Shown: in pieces, positions 9,172 through 18,481 of the stretch | Numbering within the stretch: position 1 is the first letter of the stretch | Layout: the number at the start of each line of letters is the position of its first letter | NCBI GenBank assembly: GCA_947167715.1 | Contig: CAMVJD010000015.1 | Coordinates: 1-60,612, forward strand | Direction of reading: 5' to 3' | Length of the DNA stretch: 60,612 nucleotides | DNA from: an uncultured Eubacteriaceae bacterium | GTDB lineage: Bacteria; Bacillota; Clostridia; Lachnospirales; CAG-274 | Notes under the pieces: generated by a model | Seen by the model: the letters and a program-made list of their open reading frames with translations, nothing else | The model's database searches: none | Told to the model about the DNA's origin: nothing | Program-made: the position numbers and the translations under genes

Positions 9172-10257
9172 TCACCTTCTTATAAGACTGCCTGCGGCAG
9201 TAATGATCTCCGAAAGATTAACCTCACCGCTTACATCTACATTTGATAATGAATAGATCTTTTCAACCTTTACACCGAGAACTGTTGAAAGATACTGATC
9301 AATACCGCTGATAGATGCGTTTCCGCCGTAGAGATATATTTGATTTACCGGCTTGCCGCCCTGACGTGTAGCAGCAAACTGCATCATCTTGTAAAGTTCT
9401 TCGTTTACCTTTGTAAATATCGGTGAGATCTGCTCTCTTGCGCCCGATGAATACATATAATCATCAAGGTCGTCGTTGCCGTTGTAGTTACCCTCGTAGC
9501 CACCATAGCTTGCATATTCGCTTGCCTGGTCGTCAAGATAATCGTCCTGGCTGCTCGTTGAGTAATCCTTGCTAAGCTCAAGGTCTTCCGCAATGGAAAG
9601 GGTACGCTTGAAAATACTTGTGCCTTCGGAAATAAGGTCGATATCCATATAAGAACCGCCAAGGTCAACAAATATCATTACCTTATCCTTTACAGCCTCC
9701 TGATTGATGAGGATGTCGGGTCTGCCAAGTATCTTTGATACGACATTTCTGTGCGGGTCAAAGCTTGCGGGCTTAACATCCGCAGTTTTAAGAACATCCT
9801 GGTATGATACCACCATATCCTTTGGTGCGGCATAAGCCATTATCTTATAAATTTTTGCATAATCCTCGGTAGCCTCACCGGTTACTGTATAATCTGTATA
9901 GTAATCAGCAGTATTACCGAAGGTTGTAACAACTTCGTTACGGATAAGCTTTAAAAGCTTGGGACCCTTGATAGCGGGTACGGAAATTTCTCTTGCAACT
10001 ATTTCCGTGCTTCTTGCTACGGCGTTGCAGGAGCACTTGCTCATATCGTTCTTGCCGAAAAGACCGTTAAGGTAGGGACCAAGGTCCATCTGGCTTTTGA
10101 TATAGCCGTTTTCCATTGACGCTTCGGGTGTTTGTTCTATAATAACATCTGTAATTTTTATGTTGCCGTTTTTGTCGGTAGAACCTCTGACGATCTTTAT
10201 GGTCTTGCTGCCGATATCTATTGCAACACGATTGCTTTTTGCTTCTTTTTTAGCCAT
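9172..10257 (-). CDS. pilM: Type IV pilus assembly ATPase-fold protein PilM
   Basis: Actin-like (FtsA/MreB-fold) cytoplasmic protein that binds ATP and the PilN N-terminus. The first phosphate motif is AIDIGSKTIKIV (12-23) and the second is the FVDLGGSYMDI stretch (196-206); YLYGGNASISG near residue 317 matches the adenosine-site glycines. An unusual low-complexity insertion at about 230-272 is rich in Asp, Tyr, Gly and Ser and is not expected in PilM. Total length is 361 residues, close to the family norm despite the insertion. It is the second gene of the operon, 81 bases after pilC, and is followed closely by pilN. Confidence 0.9.
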   Translation of the reverse strand: MAKKEAKSNRVAIDIGSKTIKIVRGSTDKNGNIKITDVIIEQTPEASMENGYIKSQMDLGPYLNGLFGKNDMSKCSCNAVARSTEIVAREISVPAIKGPKLLKLIRNEVVTTFGNTADYYTDYTVTGEATEDYAKIYKIMAYAAPKDMVVSYQDVLKTADVKPASFDPHRNVVSKILGRPDILINQEAVKDKVMIFVDLGGSYMDIDLISEGTSIFKRTLSIAEDLELSKDYSTSSQDDYLDDQASEYASYGGYEGNYNGNDDLDDYMYSSGAREQISPIFTKVNEELYKMMQFAATRQGGKPVNQIYLYGGNASISGIDQYLSTVLGVKVEKIYSLSNVDVSGEVNLSEIITAAGSLIRR

Positions 10258-10338
10258 TTTATATGTTCATTCCCTTCTTAGATTTTATAGTTAAATTATG
10301 ATGGGTAAATATTTTGCTTTTGCTTTGTCCGCGCAGCA

Positions 10339-11550
10339 TCAGGTCTGACTTTCCACCTGGCTGTACATACCAAACATAGGCATCATAATACCGATAATAA
10401 CAGTACCTACGACACCGCCCATAATAAGGATCATTACAGGCTCAAGTATGGATACCATCTTCTGGATAGCATCGTCTGCTTCTGTTTCGTAGAATGCAGC
10501 TGTTTTTTCAAGTACTTCATCAAGAGAACCGGATTCCTCACCAACACTAACCATAGTTACCATCATGTTAGGGAACAGCTGAGTTTTATGTAAGGAGCTG
10601 GAGAGAGCGCCGCCGGCGCGGATCTCGTCCATAACAGATGTCATACGGTCGGATACGACCGAATTACCAAGTACGTTTGTTGTAAGCTCAAGTGATGTAA
10701 GAAGTGTCATACCACTTGAGAAAACCGAGTACATAGTGCTGCAGAAGTTTGACGCCATAACAACGGCATAAAGCTTGCCTATACCGGGTGTAAACAGCTT
10801 TAATCTGTCAATGACCGCCATTACGGGACGTGTATTCTTAAAGATACCTACAATAAGAATAACAGCAATAACGCCGATAAGCAGTACATACCATCTTTCT
10901 ACCATAAAGTCCGATGCATCCATAAGGAACCTTGTGATAGCCGGAAGTGTTTCTCTCGGGCCGAACATGCTCATCAGGTTAGGAATAACAAAGATGAACA
11001 GACCCGAAACAACAAGTGTCATAACTATCAAAAGCATGATAGGATAGATCATAGCGGATTGTACCTTACTTTTAATAGCACACTGTTTTTCATAGTGAAC
11101 AGCAAGTCGGTTCATGATAAGGTCGATAGAACCGGACATTTCACCGGCCTCGATCATAGCTATCATAAAGTCGGGGAAAGCACCCTCCGTGCTTGCCAGG
11201 GCCTTTGATAAGCTCTTACCTACCTGAACCTGCTCGTAAACCTTCAGCAAAATAGCCTTAAGCTTTTTCTTTTCCTGCTGCTGATAAAGAACATCCAGAC
11301 ATTTGATGATCGTAATACCCGAACTAAGCATAGTTGAAAACTGCTTACACAAAATTGAAAGTTCCTTCATACTTATTGCATTTGCGTTTGCGCGTGAAGA
11401 AGTGTCCTGATCCTTTATCTCCTGTACGGTAAGGACATACTCACCTTTCTGCTTGATCGTGGCGTTGAATTCTGCCAAACTTGTGGCAAACAATGTACCT
11501 TTTACATTTTTACCTTCCGCATTGACTGCGGTATACTTAAATTTTGGCAT
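10339..11550 (-). CDS. pilC: Type IV pilus platform protein PilC (GspF family)
   Basis: Polytopic inner-membrane platform that couples PilB and PilT motion to pilin insertion and removal. Two GspF domains are visible (about 60-190 and 265-390), each ending in hydrophobic helices, with recurring motifs such as GEESGSLDEVLEKTA in the second domain and GEMSGSIDLIMNRLA in the first. ATG at 11550 is chosen because AGGGGGG lies six bases upstream; the ATG five codons earlier would place that site inside the coding sequence. Length 403. It is the first gene of the pilus operon, with a promoter candidate 88 bases upstream. Confidence 0.93.
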   Translation of the reverse strand: MPKFKYTAVNAEGKNVKGTLFATSLAEFNATIKQKGEYVLTVQEIKDQDTSSRANANAISMKELSILCKQFSTMLSSGITIIKCLDVLYQQQEKKKLKAILLKVYEQVQVGKSLSKALASTEGAFPDFMIAMIEAGEMSGSIDLIMNRLAVHYEKQCAIKSKVQSAMIYPIMLLIVMTLVVSGLFIFVIPNLMSMFGPRETLPAITRFLMDASDFMVERWYVLLIGVIAVILIVGIFKNTRPVMAVIDRLKLFTPGIGKLYAVVMASNFCSTMYSVFSSGMTLLTSLELTTNVLGNSVVSDRMTSVMDEIRAGGALSSSLHKTQLFPNMMVTMVSVGEESGSLDEVLEKTAAFYETEADDAIQKMVSILEPVMILIMGGVVGTVIIGIMMPMFGMYSQVESQT

Positions 11551-11637
11551 AATTTCCCCCCTCATTTAATTTAAATTTTTTGTATCGCCCGCTAAAATTT
11601 ACTGCCTGCGAGCGCAAGGCATTAAAGTCTTGTTTAT

Positions 11638-11666
11638 ATTTTATCACAAAAAATATAAAATGTATA
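11638..11666 (-). promoter_or_regulatory. Candidate SigA promoter of the pilus operon
   Basis: On the minus strand TATACA, 17 bases, TAAAAT, with TGTGA just before the -10 box (a TRTGN extension). The spacer is T-rich. A 19-base segment covering the -10 box and spacer is identical to the promoter before the asp23 gene at 24864-24882. The whole 11566-11756 gap is AT-rich, has no other gene, and shows no clear terminator for leuS. Confidence 0.55.
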
Positions 11667-11756
11667 CATTTTTTTAAATTTTTTTTGTAAAAAATTAAGA
11701 TTTTATGAATTTTTTAAATACCGTCGCAGTTATGGCAATAATTTTATGCAACATTA

Positions 11757-14183
11757 TCAATTCTTTACAACAATATTTACAATTCTGCCGGGAACATAAA
11801 TTTCTTTAACTACCGTTCCCGTAAGTTTTGCGCCGAGCGTTTCCTTTGCGGCAGCAATAACGCTGTCCTTATCCGCATCTGCGGCAACGCTTATGGTGGC
11901 CTTTACCTTGCCGTTTATCTGTACGGCTATCTCAACGCTGTCCTCTTTCATCTTGGACTCGTCATAGGTCGGCCAGGACTGTGTGAATATGCCGTCGCCG
12001 TGACCAAGCTGCTCCCACATTTCCTCTGCGATATGCGGTGCAAATGGCGCAAGAAGTATGCAGACCGTTTCAAGCGTTTCCTTATCAACGCCGCCTGCCT
12101 CCTTTGAAACGGCAATAAGCTTGTTGGTAAATTCCATAAAGCCGGAGATAACGGTGTTCATTGTAAGCGCCTCAAGACGGGTGGTTATTTCGTAAACCAT
12201 CTTGTTGCGTATCTGCTCCAGCTCCTTTGTAGCGGGGATGGTGCAGTCCTTGTTGTCGTCAACAAATTTCCATATCTTGTTAAGGTAGCGGAATACGCCG
12301 TCGATACCGCTGTCGTCCCACTCGCTGTCAAGCTCGGGCGGGCCGATGAAAAGCTCGTACATTCTGAGTGAATCGCAGCCGTAGCGCTCGACCATATCAT
12401 CGGGAGAAACAACATTGCCCATAGACTTGCTCATTTTGTAAAGCTTGCCGTCGTATTCGCTCTTTTTGCATATCATACCCTGATTGAACAGGCGCTTGAA
12501 CGGCTCTTCAAAGCTTACCGCACCTATATCGTAAAGGAATTTTGTATAAAAACGCGCATACAAAAGGTGAAGCACGGCATGCTCGATACCGCCGACATAA
12601 AGGTCAACGGGAAGCCATTTTTCAAGTGCCTCCTTGCTTGCAAGCGCCGAGTCATTGTGGTTGTCGCAGTAGCGCAGGAAATACCACGATGAGCCTGCCC
12701 ACTGGGGCATTGTGTTGGTCTCGCGCTTTGCGGGACCGCCGCAGCACGGACAGGTGGTATTTACCCACTCGTCAATTGAAGCAAGCGGAGATTCGCCCGT
12801 TTCGGTAGGCTGATAGCTTTCTACATTGGGAAGCTCAACAGGGAGCTGATCCTCGGGTACAGGCACAATGCCGCACTTTTCACAATGAACAAGGGGAATA
12901 GGCTCGCCCCAGTAGCGCTGGCGCGAGAATACCCAGTCACGCAGCTTATAGTTTACGGTTTTTTTGCCAAAGCCCTTTTCCTCAACGTATTCGGGCATTT
13001 TTACCTTTGCCTCTTCGCTGTTCATACCGTTAAGCTCGCCCGAATTTATCATAATGCCGGCCTCGGTATAAGCCTGTGTAAGCTCTTCCTCCTTACCGTC
13101 CTTGCTGATGACCTGTATAATAGGAAGATCAAATTTCTTTGCAAACTCAAAGTCGCGGTCGTCGTGTGCAGGAACACACATAATTGCGCCCGTACCGTAA
13201 TCCGCAAGTACATAATCACTTATCCAGATAGGCACAAGCGCGCCGTTAAGCGGATTGATGCCGTAAGCACCCGTAAATACGCCCGTTTTTTCCTTGTCGG
13301 TCATACGGGATACGTTACTTTTTGTGCTTGCCGCATAAACATATTTTTCAACCTCGTCCTTTTTATCGGGCGTTGTTATCTCGGGGATAATTGCATGCTC
13401 GGGCGCAAGCACCATAAAGGTAGCACCGTAAAGCGTATCGGGACGGGTGGTATATACGGTTATTTTCTTGTCGGTATCCTTGATCTTAAAGTCTACCTCG
13501 GCACCATAGCTTTTGCCTATCCAGTCGCTCTGCATTTTCTTTACCTTTTCGGGCCAGTCAAGGTCCTTAAGGTCGTTCAAAAGTCTTTCTGCATATTTTG
13601 TTATGCCAAGCATCCACTGGCGCAGGTTTTTCTTTGTTACCTGTGAACCGCAGCGGTCACATACGCCGTTTGTGGCTTCCTCGTTTGCAAGCACGCACTT
13701 ACAGCTGGGGCACCAGTTAAGGGGCATTTCCTTTTCATAGGCAAGGCCGTGCTTGAACATCTGTACAAATATCCATTGTGTCCACTTGTAATACTTGGGG
13801 TCGGTAGTGTTTACCTCTCTGTCCCAATCGTATATAGCGCTTATTTCCTTTACCTGACGCTTGATATTTTCAATACTCTTTTTGGTGGTCTCCGCAGGAT
13901 GCGTGCCTGTTTTGATAGCATAGTTTTCCGCAGGCAGACCAAAAGCATCCCAACCCATGGGATGAAGTATCTCGTAGCCGTGAAGCAGCTTATAGCGGCT
14001 TACGACATCCGAAAGCACATATCCGCGCCAATGGCCTACATGAAGGCCGTTGCCCGACGGATACGGGAACATGTCCAGGCAGTAGTACTTGGGCTTGTCG
14101 GTATTTGTTGGATTTACCGGCTTTTCCTCCCAGACTGCACGCCATTTTTTTTCAATTTCCTTAAAATTGTAACGTGTACTCAT
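11757..14183 (-). CDS. leuS: Leucyl-tRNA synthetase
   Basis: Class I synthetase that charges tRNA-Leu. The HIGH-type motif is HVGH at residues 48-51 within PYPSGNGLHVGHWRGY, and KMSKS lies near 582-586. Between them are zinc-type CPSC/CDRC and CPCC clusters and the CP1 editing domain with the T-rich TTRPDTLYGATF stretch. The 808 residues are the bacterial length. It is the last gene of the argR-recN-lipoprotein run, 53 bases after the lipoprotein. The leader is too short for a T-box. The ribosome binding site GGAGG is about 12 bases from the ATG, somewhat far. Confidence 0.97.
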   Translation of the reverse strand: MSTRYNFKEIEKKWRAVWEEKPVNPTNTDKPKYYCLDMFPYPSGNGLHVGHWRGYVLSDVVSRYKLLHGYEILHPMGWDAFGLPAENYAIKTGTHPAETTKKSIENIKRQVKEISAIYDWDREVNTTDPKYYKWTQWIFVQMFKHGLAYEKEMPLNWCPSCKCVLANEEATNGVCDRCGSQVTKKNLRQWMLGITKYAERLLNDLKDLDWPEKVKKMQSDWIGKSYGAEVDFKIKDTDKKITVYTTRPDTLYGATFMVLAPEHAIIPEITTPDKKDEVEKYVYAASTKSNVSRMTDKEKTGVFTGAYGINPLNGALVPIWISDYVLADYGTGAIMCVPAHDDRDFEFAKKFDLPIIQVISKDGKEEELTQAYTEAGIMINSGELNGMNSEEAKVKMPEYVEEKGFGKKTVNYKLRDWVFSRQRYWGEPIPLVHCEKCGIVPVPEDQLPVELPNVESYQPTETGESPLASIDEWVNTTCPCCGGPAKRETNTMPQWAGSSWYFLRYCDNHNDSALASKEALEKWLPVDLYVGGIEHAVLHLLYARFYTKFLYDIGAVSFEEPFKRLFNQGMICKKSEYDGKLYKMSKSMGNVVSPDDMVERYGCDSLRMYELFIGPPELDSEWDDSGIDGVFRYLNKIWKFVDDNKDCTIPATKELEQIRNKMVYEITTRLEALTMNTVISGFMEFTNKLIAVSKEAGGVDKETLETVCILLAPFAPHIAEEMWEQLGHGDGIFTQSWPTYDESKMKEDSVEIAVQINGKVKATISVAADADKDSVIAAAKETLGAKLTGTVVKEIYVPGRIVNIVVKN

Positions 14184-14236
14184 TTTTATAGTTTCCTCCG
14201 TGTATATAAATATATAAAATATATAATATCAGGCAA

Positions 14237-15307
14237 TTATTCGCCTATATTGACCGTTGCCGTTTGATCCTCTGTAAGCTCGATACCGTAATCGGCGGCA
14301 TTTTCAGGTGTAACGACTATATTGCTGCCAGTCTCGCCCTCACCCGTGCCCTCCTCAACGGGCATATTTTCAAGCTCTGCCTGCTCCTGCTGAAGCTTTT
14401 TTGCATACTCTTCGGTGGTTATATAATCAGCAAGCTCCTCCTCGGCCTTTACAGCGACATTTGTGGAATTTGCATTTGTAAACGCGCTTGCAATATTATA
14501 AGTAAACGGCACCTCACCGGTCTCATCCTTTATTACCGCATCAACACTTAATGTATATGCGGTAAGTATGCCGTCCTTATCTATTTCGGCACTTACATTG
14601 GCGTAGTTGATATCTACTCCGCCCTCTTCGCCAAATGGCATACCGGTTGCGGAAAGATTGTCAAGCAAATATTGGCTTATTGCATCCTTGTCAAGGATAA
14701 AAATATATTCCGTATTGCTGCCTTTTTTTTCGGATGCGGTAGTTTCTATCTGGTCTGCGCTTATATCGTTAAGGATGTAGGAAGAGCCTATGACACTCAT
14801 AAGATCCTCGTAAGATATTTCCTCCTTAAGCTTTGCATCGTCGCCCTCTCCGTCCGAAAGAGGCTGTGCGTAGTAAAGCATGCCATCGTGAAAATATCCC
14901 GGCAGACTTCTTGTATGTGAATTTTCCTCGTCCTCGGTGCCGTCCTCCTTATATTTTTTCATAACGGTATCCATAGTAAATTCCACGGTCTGCTTATTGT
15001 CAACAAGCGCCCTTTTTATTTCAAAACGCTGTTTGTTTTCCTCCTTTTCATTATTTTCCTTTAAAGAAATAAGAAGCTCGGAATTGATCGTAAGGCTGTC
15101 TGTGCCTTCCATAGCCTTTTGTGCATCAAGAAACTTCTGATACGCCCCGGAGTTGTCATCTACCTTATTTTGATCCGTGACCTTTGCGCTGAGATCCTCG
15201 TTTTTGCTTGCATCCACCTCAACGCCTGCATTTGAGCCGCAGCCCGTCATAAACATTGCACCTGCTAATACAAGTGTCAGTACAAATACCGCTGTTTTTC
15301 TTTTCAT
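14237..15307 (-). CDS. Secreted lipoprotein of unknown function
   Basis: A signal peptide with lipobox ends in FMTGC, placing the lipidated Cys at residue 23. The mature part (to 356) begins with an acidic, Lys-rich stretch and continues as an alternating beta-rich domain with features such as LPGYFHDGMLYY and ITAYTLSV-like strands, which recalls the DUF6612 type of Gram-positive lipoprotein; I am not certain of that family. A low-complexity Glu-rich segment lies at about 320-340. It starts one base after the recN stop, so it is in the same operon, but nothing links it mechanistically to DNA repair or leuS. Confidence 0.8.
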   Translation of the reverse strand: MKRKTAVFVLTLVLAGAMFMTGCGSNAGVEVDASKNEDLSAKVTDQNKVDDNSGAYQKFLDAQKAMEGTDSLTINSELLISLKENNEKEENKQRFEIKRALVDNKQTVEFTMDTVMKKYKEDGTEDEENSHTRSLPGYFHDGMLYYAQPLSDGEGDDAKLKEEISYEDLMSVIGSSYILNDISADQIETTASEKKGSNTEYIFILDKDAISQYLLDNLSATGMPFGEEGGVDINYANVSAEIDKDGILTAYTLSVDAVIKDETGEVPFTYNIASAFTNANSTNVAVKAEEELADYITTEEYAKKLQQEQAELENMPVEEGTGEGETGSNIVVTPENAADYGIELTEDQTATVNIGE

Positions 15308-15308
15308 T

Positions 15309-17015
15309 TTAATTGTTTTCTCCTTTTATTTTTTTCTTTTTTATATCCGCCTGTTCTTTCATATCGGCAGCGGCGGTTTCTGTAGCCTCGGTTATCTCGG
15401 CACCGCCTATAAGTCTTGCAAGCTCATTTGTAATAAGCTCACCTCTTAACTCTCTTACACCTACCAGGGTCTTTCCGCCCTCGGCAGACTTGCTTATGCA
15501 AAAATGTGCATCCGCCATGGCCGCTATCTGCGGAAGATGCGTTATACACAGCACCTGATGATACTTGGATATCGCCGCTATTTTTTCGGCCACCCTTTGG
15601 GCGGTCCTTCCGCTTATTCCCGTATCTATCTCATCAAAAATAAATGTTTCTATATTATCAACTTCCGATAAAACAACCTTAAGTGCCAGCATAACACGGC
15701 TCATTTCGCCGCCCGAGGCGATTTTGGTAAGCGGCTTTACATCTGTGCCGACATTTGGTGCAACCAAAAATTCCACCTTGTCCGTTCCTCTGTAATCAAC
15801 ATCCTCGCGGTCGGTTATGCTGATTTTAAAGCGTGCATTTATCATGCCCAGATCGCCGAGTATTTTTTCGACTCTTTCGGCCACGCCGCCTGCAACAGAC
15901 TTTCTTATCTCGCTTATTTCTGCGGAAATACGGCGCATTACTCGCTCATCGGCCTCCTTGCGCATGGTGTATTCCATTATCATATCTTCGCTGTTTTTGA
16001 TAAATTCAAGCTTTTCCGCTGCTTCATTTGCGTAGCGCTTTATTTCCTCAATTGATTTTCCGTACTTTTTCTTCAGGTTGTATATCACATCCAAACGCGC
16101 TTCGATCTCATCTATATCGCGGGGATCGCTGTCCAAAGTATCTTCGTAGCTGCGAAGCTGCGCAATAACATCGTCAAGCTGTGCGGAAAGCTCCGACAGG
16201 GTGTCGTACATGCTTTCTTTGCTTTCATCCACTCCCGCAAGCGTACTTATGCTGCGCATTGCGTTTGCTATGCAGTCCCTTGCATTGCCCTGCTGATTTC
16301 TTGAAAGCATATCAAGTGCATCGTTGGTGCAGCGCTTGATCTTTGCGCTGCTTCCCGCCATGGCACGCAGTTCGTTAAGCTCTTCTTCCTCACCGTCTTT
16401 AAGCTTGGCGTTTTCAATTTCTTCTATCTGAAATGTGTACATATCTATTTTTTCCTGCCTGTCACCGTCCGAGCCGCTTATATCTTCAAGCGCCTTGCAG
16501 GTCTTTTTATAGCTCTTGTAACGGTGTTCAAGCTTTTCTACATGCTCGCCTATTTGGTCATAGCAAAGTCTGTCCAAAAGTTCAAGATGACGCCACGGAT
16601 CAAGCAGCGACTGATTGTCATACTGTCCGTGAACATCTATAAGCAGTTTGGCTATCTCCTTAAGGATGCCAACCGTAACAGTCCTGCCGTTGACCTTGCA
16701 GTTTGACTTGCCCTCCTGCCCAAAGCTGCGGAAAATAAGTATGCAGTTTTCATCATCAAGCCTTATGTCAAGGTCGATAAGGCCGTTTTCCGTATCCTTG
16801 TCATTTATGGAAAATACCGCCGTTACCTCGGCAAACTCCTCTCCTTCTTTTATAAGTTCCTTATCTGCTTTTTCGCCAAGGACAAAATTAAGCGAATCGA
16901 TTATTATGGATTTACCTGCACCGGTCTCACCCGTAAGCACGTTAAAGCCCTTTTTAAAATTGATCTCAACCTCGTCAATGACCGCCACATTTTTAATATG
17001 AAGCCTTTCAAGCAT
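15309..17015 (-). CDS. recN: DNA repair ATPase RecN
   Basis: SMC-like ATPase that gathers DNA ends early in double-strand-break repair. Walker A GETGAGKS is at residues 29-36, the ABC signature near LASGGEMSRVMLALK-type sequence is at about 440-455, and the Walker B FIFDEIDTGISG is at about 470-481. A central coiled coil spans about 150-350 and is shorter than in SMC proteins, as is normal for RecN. The 568 residues match the family. It follows argR by 22 bases; the argR-recN pair is a standard Firmicutes arrangement. Confidence 0.96.
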   Translation of the reverse strand: MLERLHIKNVAVIDEVEINFKKGFNVLTGETGAGKSIIIDSLNFVLGEKADKELIKEGEEFAEVTAVFSINDKDTENGLIDLDIRLDDENCILIFRSFGQEGKSNCKVNGRTVTVGILKEIAKLLIDVHGQYDNQSLLDPWRHLELLDRLCYDQIGEHVEKLEHRYKSYKKTCKALEDISGSDGDRQEKIDMYTFQIEEIENAKLKDGEEEELNELRAMAGSSAKIKRCTNDALDMLSRNQQGNARDCIANAMRSISTLAGVDESKESMYDTLSELSAQLDDVIAQLRSYEDTLDSDPRDIDEIEARLDVIYNLKKKYGKSIEEIKRYANEAAEKLEFIKNSEDMIMEYTMRKEADERVMRRISAEISEIRKSVAGGVAERVEKILGDLGMINARFKISITDREDVDYRGTDKVEFLVAPNVGTDVKPLTKIASGGEMSRVMLALKVVLSEVDNIETFIFDEIDTGISGRTAQRVAEKIAAISKYHQVLCITHLPQIAAMADAHFCISKSAEGGKTLVGVRELRGELITNELARLIGGAEITEATETAAADMKEQADIKKKKIKGENN

Positions 17016-17037
17016 AATTTGTACACCCCCGTTTGTT

Positions 17038-17487
17038 TTACATTATATCGTCTTTCAGACGCTCCACAAGTTTTATTGCTTTTGCTTCTGATTTAACAAC
17101 GCAAAAAATGGTATCATCACCCGCAATGGTACCCATTATTTCGGCCTTATCCATTGCATCTATCGCAGCAGCAACACCCATAGCCATGCCCTGTATTGTT
17201 TTAATGACCAGAATATTCTGGGCATAATCAATAGAAAGCACGCCCTCTTTAAAAACACGGTTCATACGCTTTGCGGTCTCCGAGCTGCCGTTTGTCATTA
17301 CGGCATATTTAAAGCCGCCGCCCTGTATGCCGACCTTTGTCACCTTAAGCTCGCGTATGTCGCGCGACACCGTTGCCTGCGTAACATTAAAACCGTCTTT
17401 TTCAAGCATTTCGGCAAGCATTTCCTGTGTGTCTATATCATTTTCTCTTATCAGTTCGATTATTCTGGACTGTCTTTCGGTTTTCAT
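17038..17487 (-). CDS. argR: Arginine repressor ArgR/AhrC
   Basis: Hexameric arginine-responsive regulator. Residues 1-70 form the winged-helix DNA-binding domain with the TQATVSRDIRELKV recognition region; residues 80-149 form the hexamerisation and arginine-binding domain with the conserved GTIAGDDTIF. Length 149 is exact for the family. No arginine biosynthesis genes are nearby, so its targets lie elsewhere, apart from possible autoregulation through repeats upstream. It has its own good promoter and heads argR-recN-lipoprotein-leuS. Confidence 0.96.
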   Translation of the reverse strand: MKTERQSRIIELIRENDIDTQEMLAEMLEKDGFNVTQATVSRDIRELKVTKVGIQGGGFKYAVMTNGSSETAKRMNRVFKEGVLSIDYAQNILVIKTIQGMAMGVAAAIDAMDKAEIMGTIAGDDTIFCVVKSEAKAIKLVERLKDDIM

Positions 17488-17509
17488 TTATTCACGACCT
17501 TATCCTTTT

Positions 17510-17538
17510 ATTATAAAATCTTTATTATTTTTAGTCAA
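17510..17538 (-). promoter_or_regulatory. SigA promoter of argR
   Basis: On the minus strand TTGACT, 17 bases, TATAAT. The -35 hexamer is part of the first of three TTGACTAAA repeats. Transcription would start about 20 bases before the argR start codon, leaving a short leader. It separates argR-recN from the nadK end upstream. Confidence 0.8.
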
Positions 17539-17585
17539 GTAAAATTCCGTTAAAATTTAGTCAAATTCCGTTAAATTTTAGTCAA
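17530..17585. repeat. Short direct repeats upstream of argR (possible ARG boxes)
   Basis: TTTAGTCAA occurs at 17530-17538, 17556-17564 and 17577-17585, and AATTCCGTTAAA occurs twice, spaced 21 bases apart. Paired ARG boxes in other bacteria are 18-bp sites with a 3-bp gap, that is 21-bp spacing, and ArgR proteins often repress themselves. The units are only weakly palindromic, so calling them ArgR sites is inference. Confidence 0.5.
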
Positions 17586-17623
17586 ATATTTGTGCTTTTA
17601 TGCAAATATATATATCAAAGCGC

Positions 17624-18469
17624 TTAATTTCCCATCATTTTATACCGAAGTGTATCATAAAAACTTCTTTTGCTTGTTTTTATAATTTTAACGCCCAAAT
17701 CGGAGCCCGTCACTTTTACATCATCGTTTTGGGAAACGGGTATGCGTTCTTCCCCGTCCAGCGAAAATATCATACCGCTGCCGTCCAATATTTTTATTGT
17801 AACACAGTCCTCGCCGCTGATAACAAAGGGTCTGGAATAAAGATTATGCGGGCATACACAGTTTACAGCCATAAGCTTTGTATCGGGCTTAAGTATGGGA
17901 CCGCCCGCCGAAAGATTATACGCCGTCGAGCCCGTAGGGGTGGCCACGATAATACCGTCCGCCCTGAAAACATTGATAAACGCACCGTTTATTGACATTT
18001 CAAGATTTGCAAGATTAAGCGCCATTGCATTTGAAACATAAACCTCGTTTAAGGCAAGATATTTGCCTATCTCCTTATAATTATGGATATGTCTTATATC
18101 CAGAAGCATACGTTCCTCAACGGTGTAATTTCCTTCCAGCACATCTTCGACCGCCGCCTGTGCATCCGCGCGGTCAACATCCGCCAAATAGCCAAGTGTA
18201 CCGAAATTTATCCCCAATATGGGCAGGTCATATACGGCAGCGCGCCTTGCGCAGCGCAGTATAGTCCCATCGCCGCCAAGCACAAGCATCATATCGGCCC
18301 TTTGATACAACTGCGCTTCGCTGCATATCTCGCCGCTTTGCGTATGCTCATATATTTCATTTGTAACAAGCGGCACACATCCAAGCTCATATAAAATCTC
18401 AACAAGCTGTTTTGTATGCACATAGCCCATATCCTTACTGCTGTTTGCCGTAATACCGATGTATTTCAT
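17624..18469 (-). CDS. nadK: NAD kinase
   Basis: Phosphorylates NAD to NADP using ATP. The GGDGT motif is at residues 65-69, the NE-type motif is ALNEVYVSNAM near 144-154, and the glycine-rich ATPTGSTAYNLSAGGP lies near 178-193. Length 281 is normal for Firmicutes. ATG at 18469 is preferred to TTG at 18472, with GAGGT upstream inside the end of tlyA. The tlyA-nadK-argR-recN order is widely conserved in Clostridia. Confidence 0.96.
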   Translation of the reverse strand: MKYIGITANSSKDMGYVHTKQLVEILYELGCVPLVTNEIYEHTQSGEICSEAQLYQRADMMLVLGGDGTILRCARRAAVYDLPILGINFGTLGYLADVDRADAQAAVEDVLEGNYTVEERMLLDIRHIHNYKEIGKYLALNEVYVSNAMALNLANLEMSINGAFINVFRADGIIVATPTGSTAYNLSAGGPILKPDTKLMAVNCVCPHNLYSRPFVISGEDCVTIKILDGSGMIFSLDGEERIPVSQNDDVKVTGSDLGVKIIKTSKRSFYDTLRYKMMGN

Positions 18470-18481
18470 CAAACCAATACC

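Noticed and set aside
12885..13646. Long open frame on the plus strand opposite leuS
   Set aside because: It lies wholly inside the well-supported leuS gene, has no ribosome binding site, and its composition (many Arg, Cys, Tyr, Lys mixtures) is that of an antisense shadow.
14184..14236. T-box leader for leuS
   Set aside because: The gap is only 53 bases and contains no stem with AGGGUGGNACCGCG-type sequence, so tRNA-Leu control by a T-box is not possible here. The same holds for metG.
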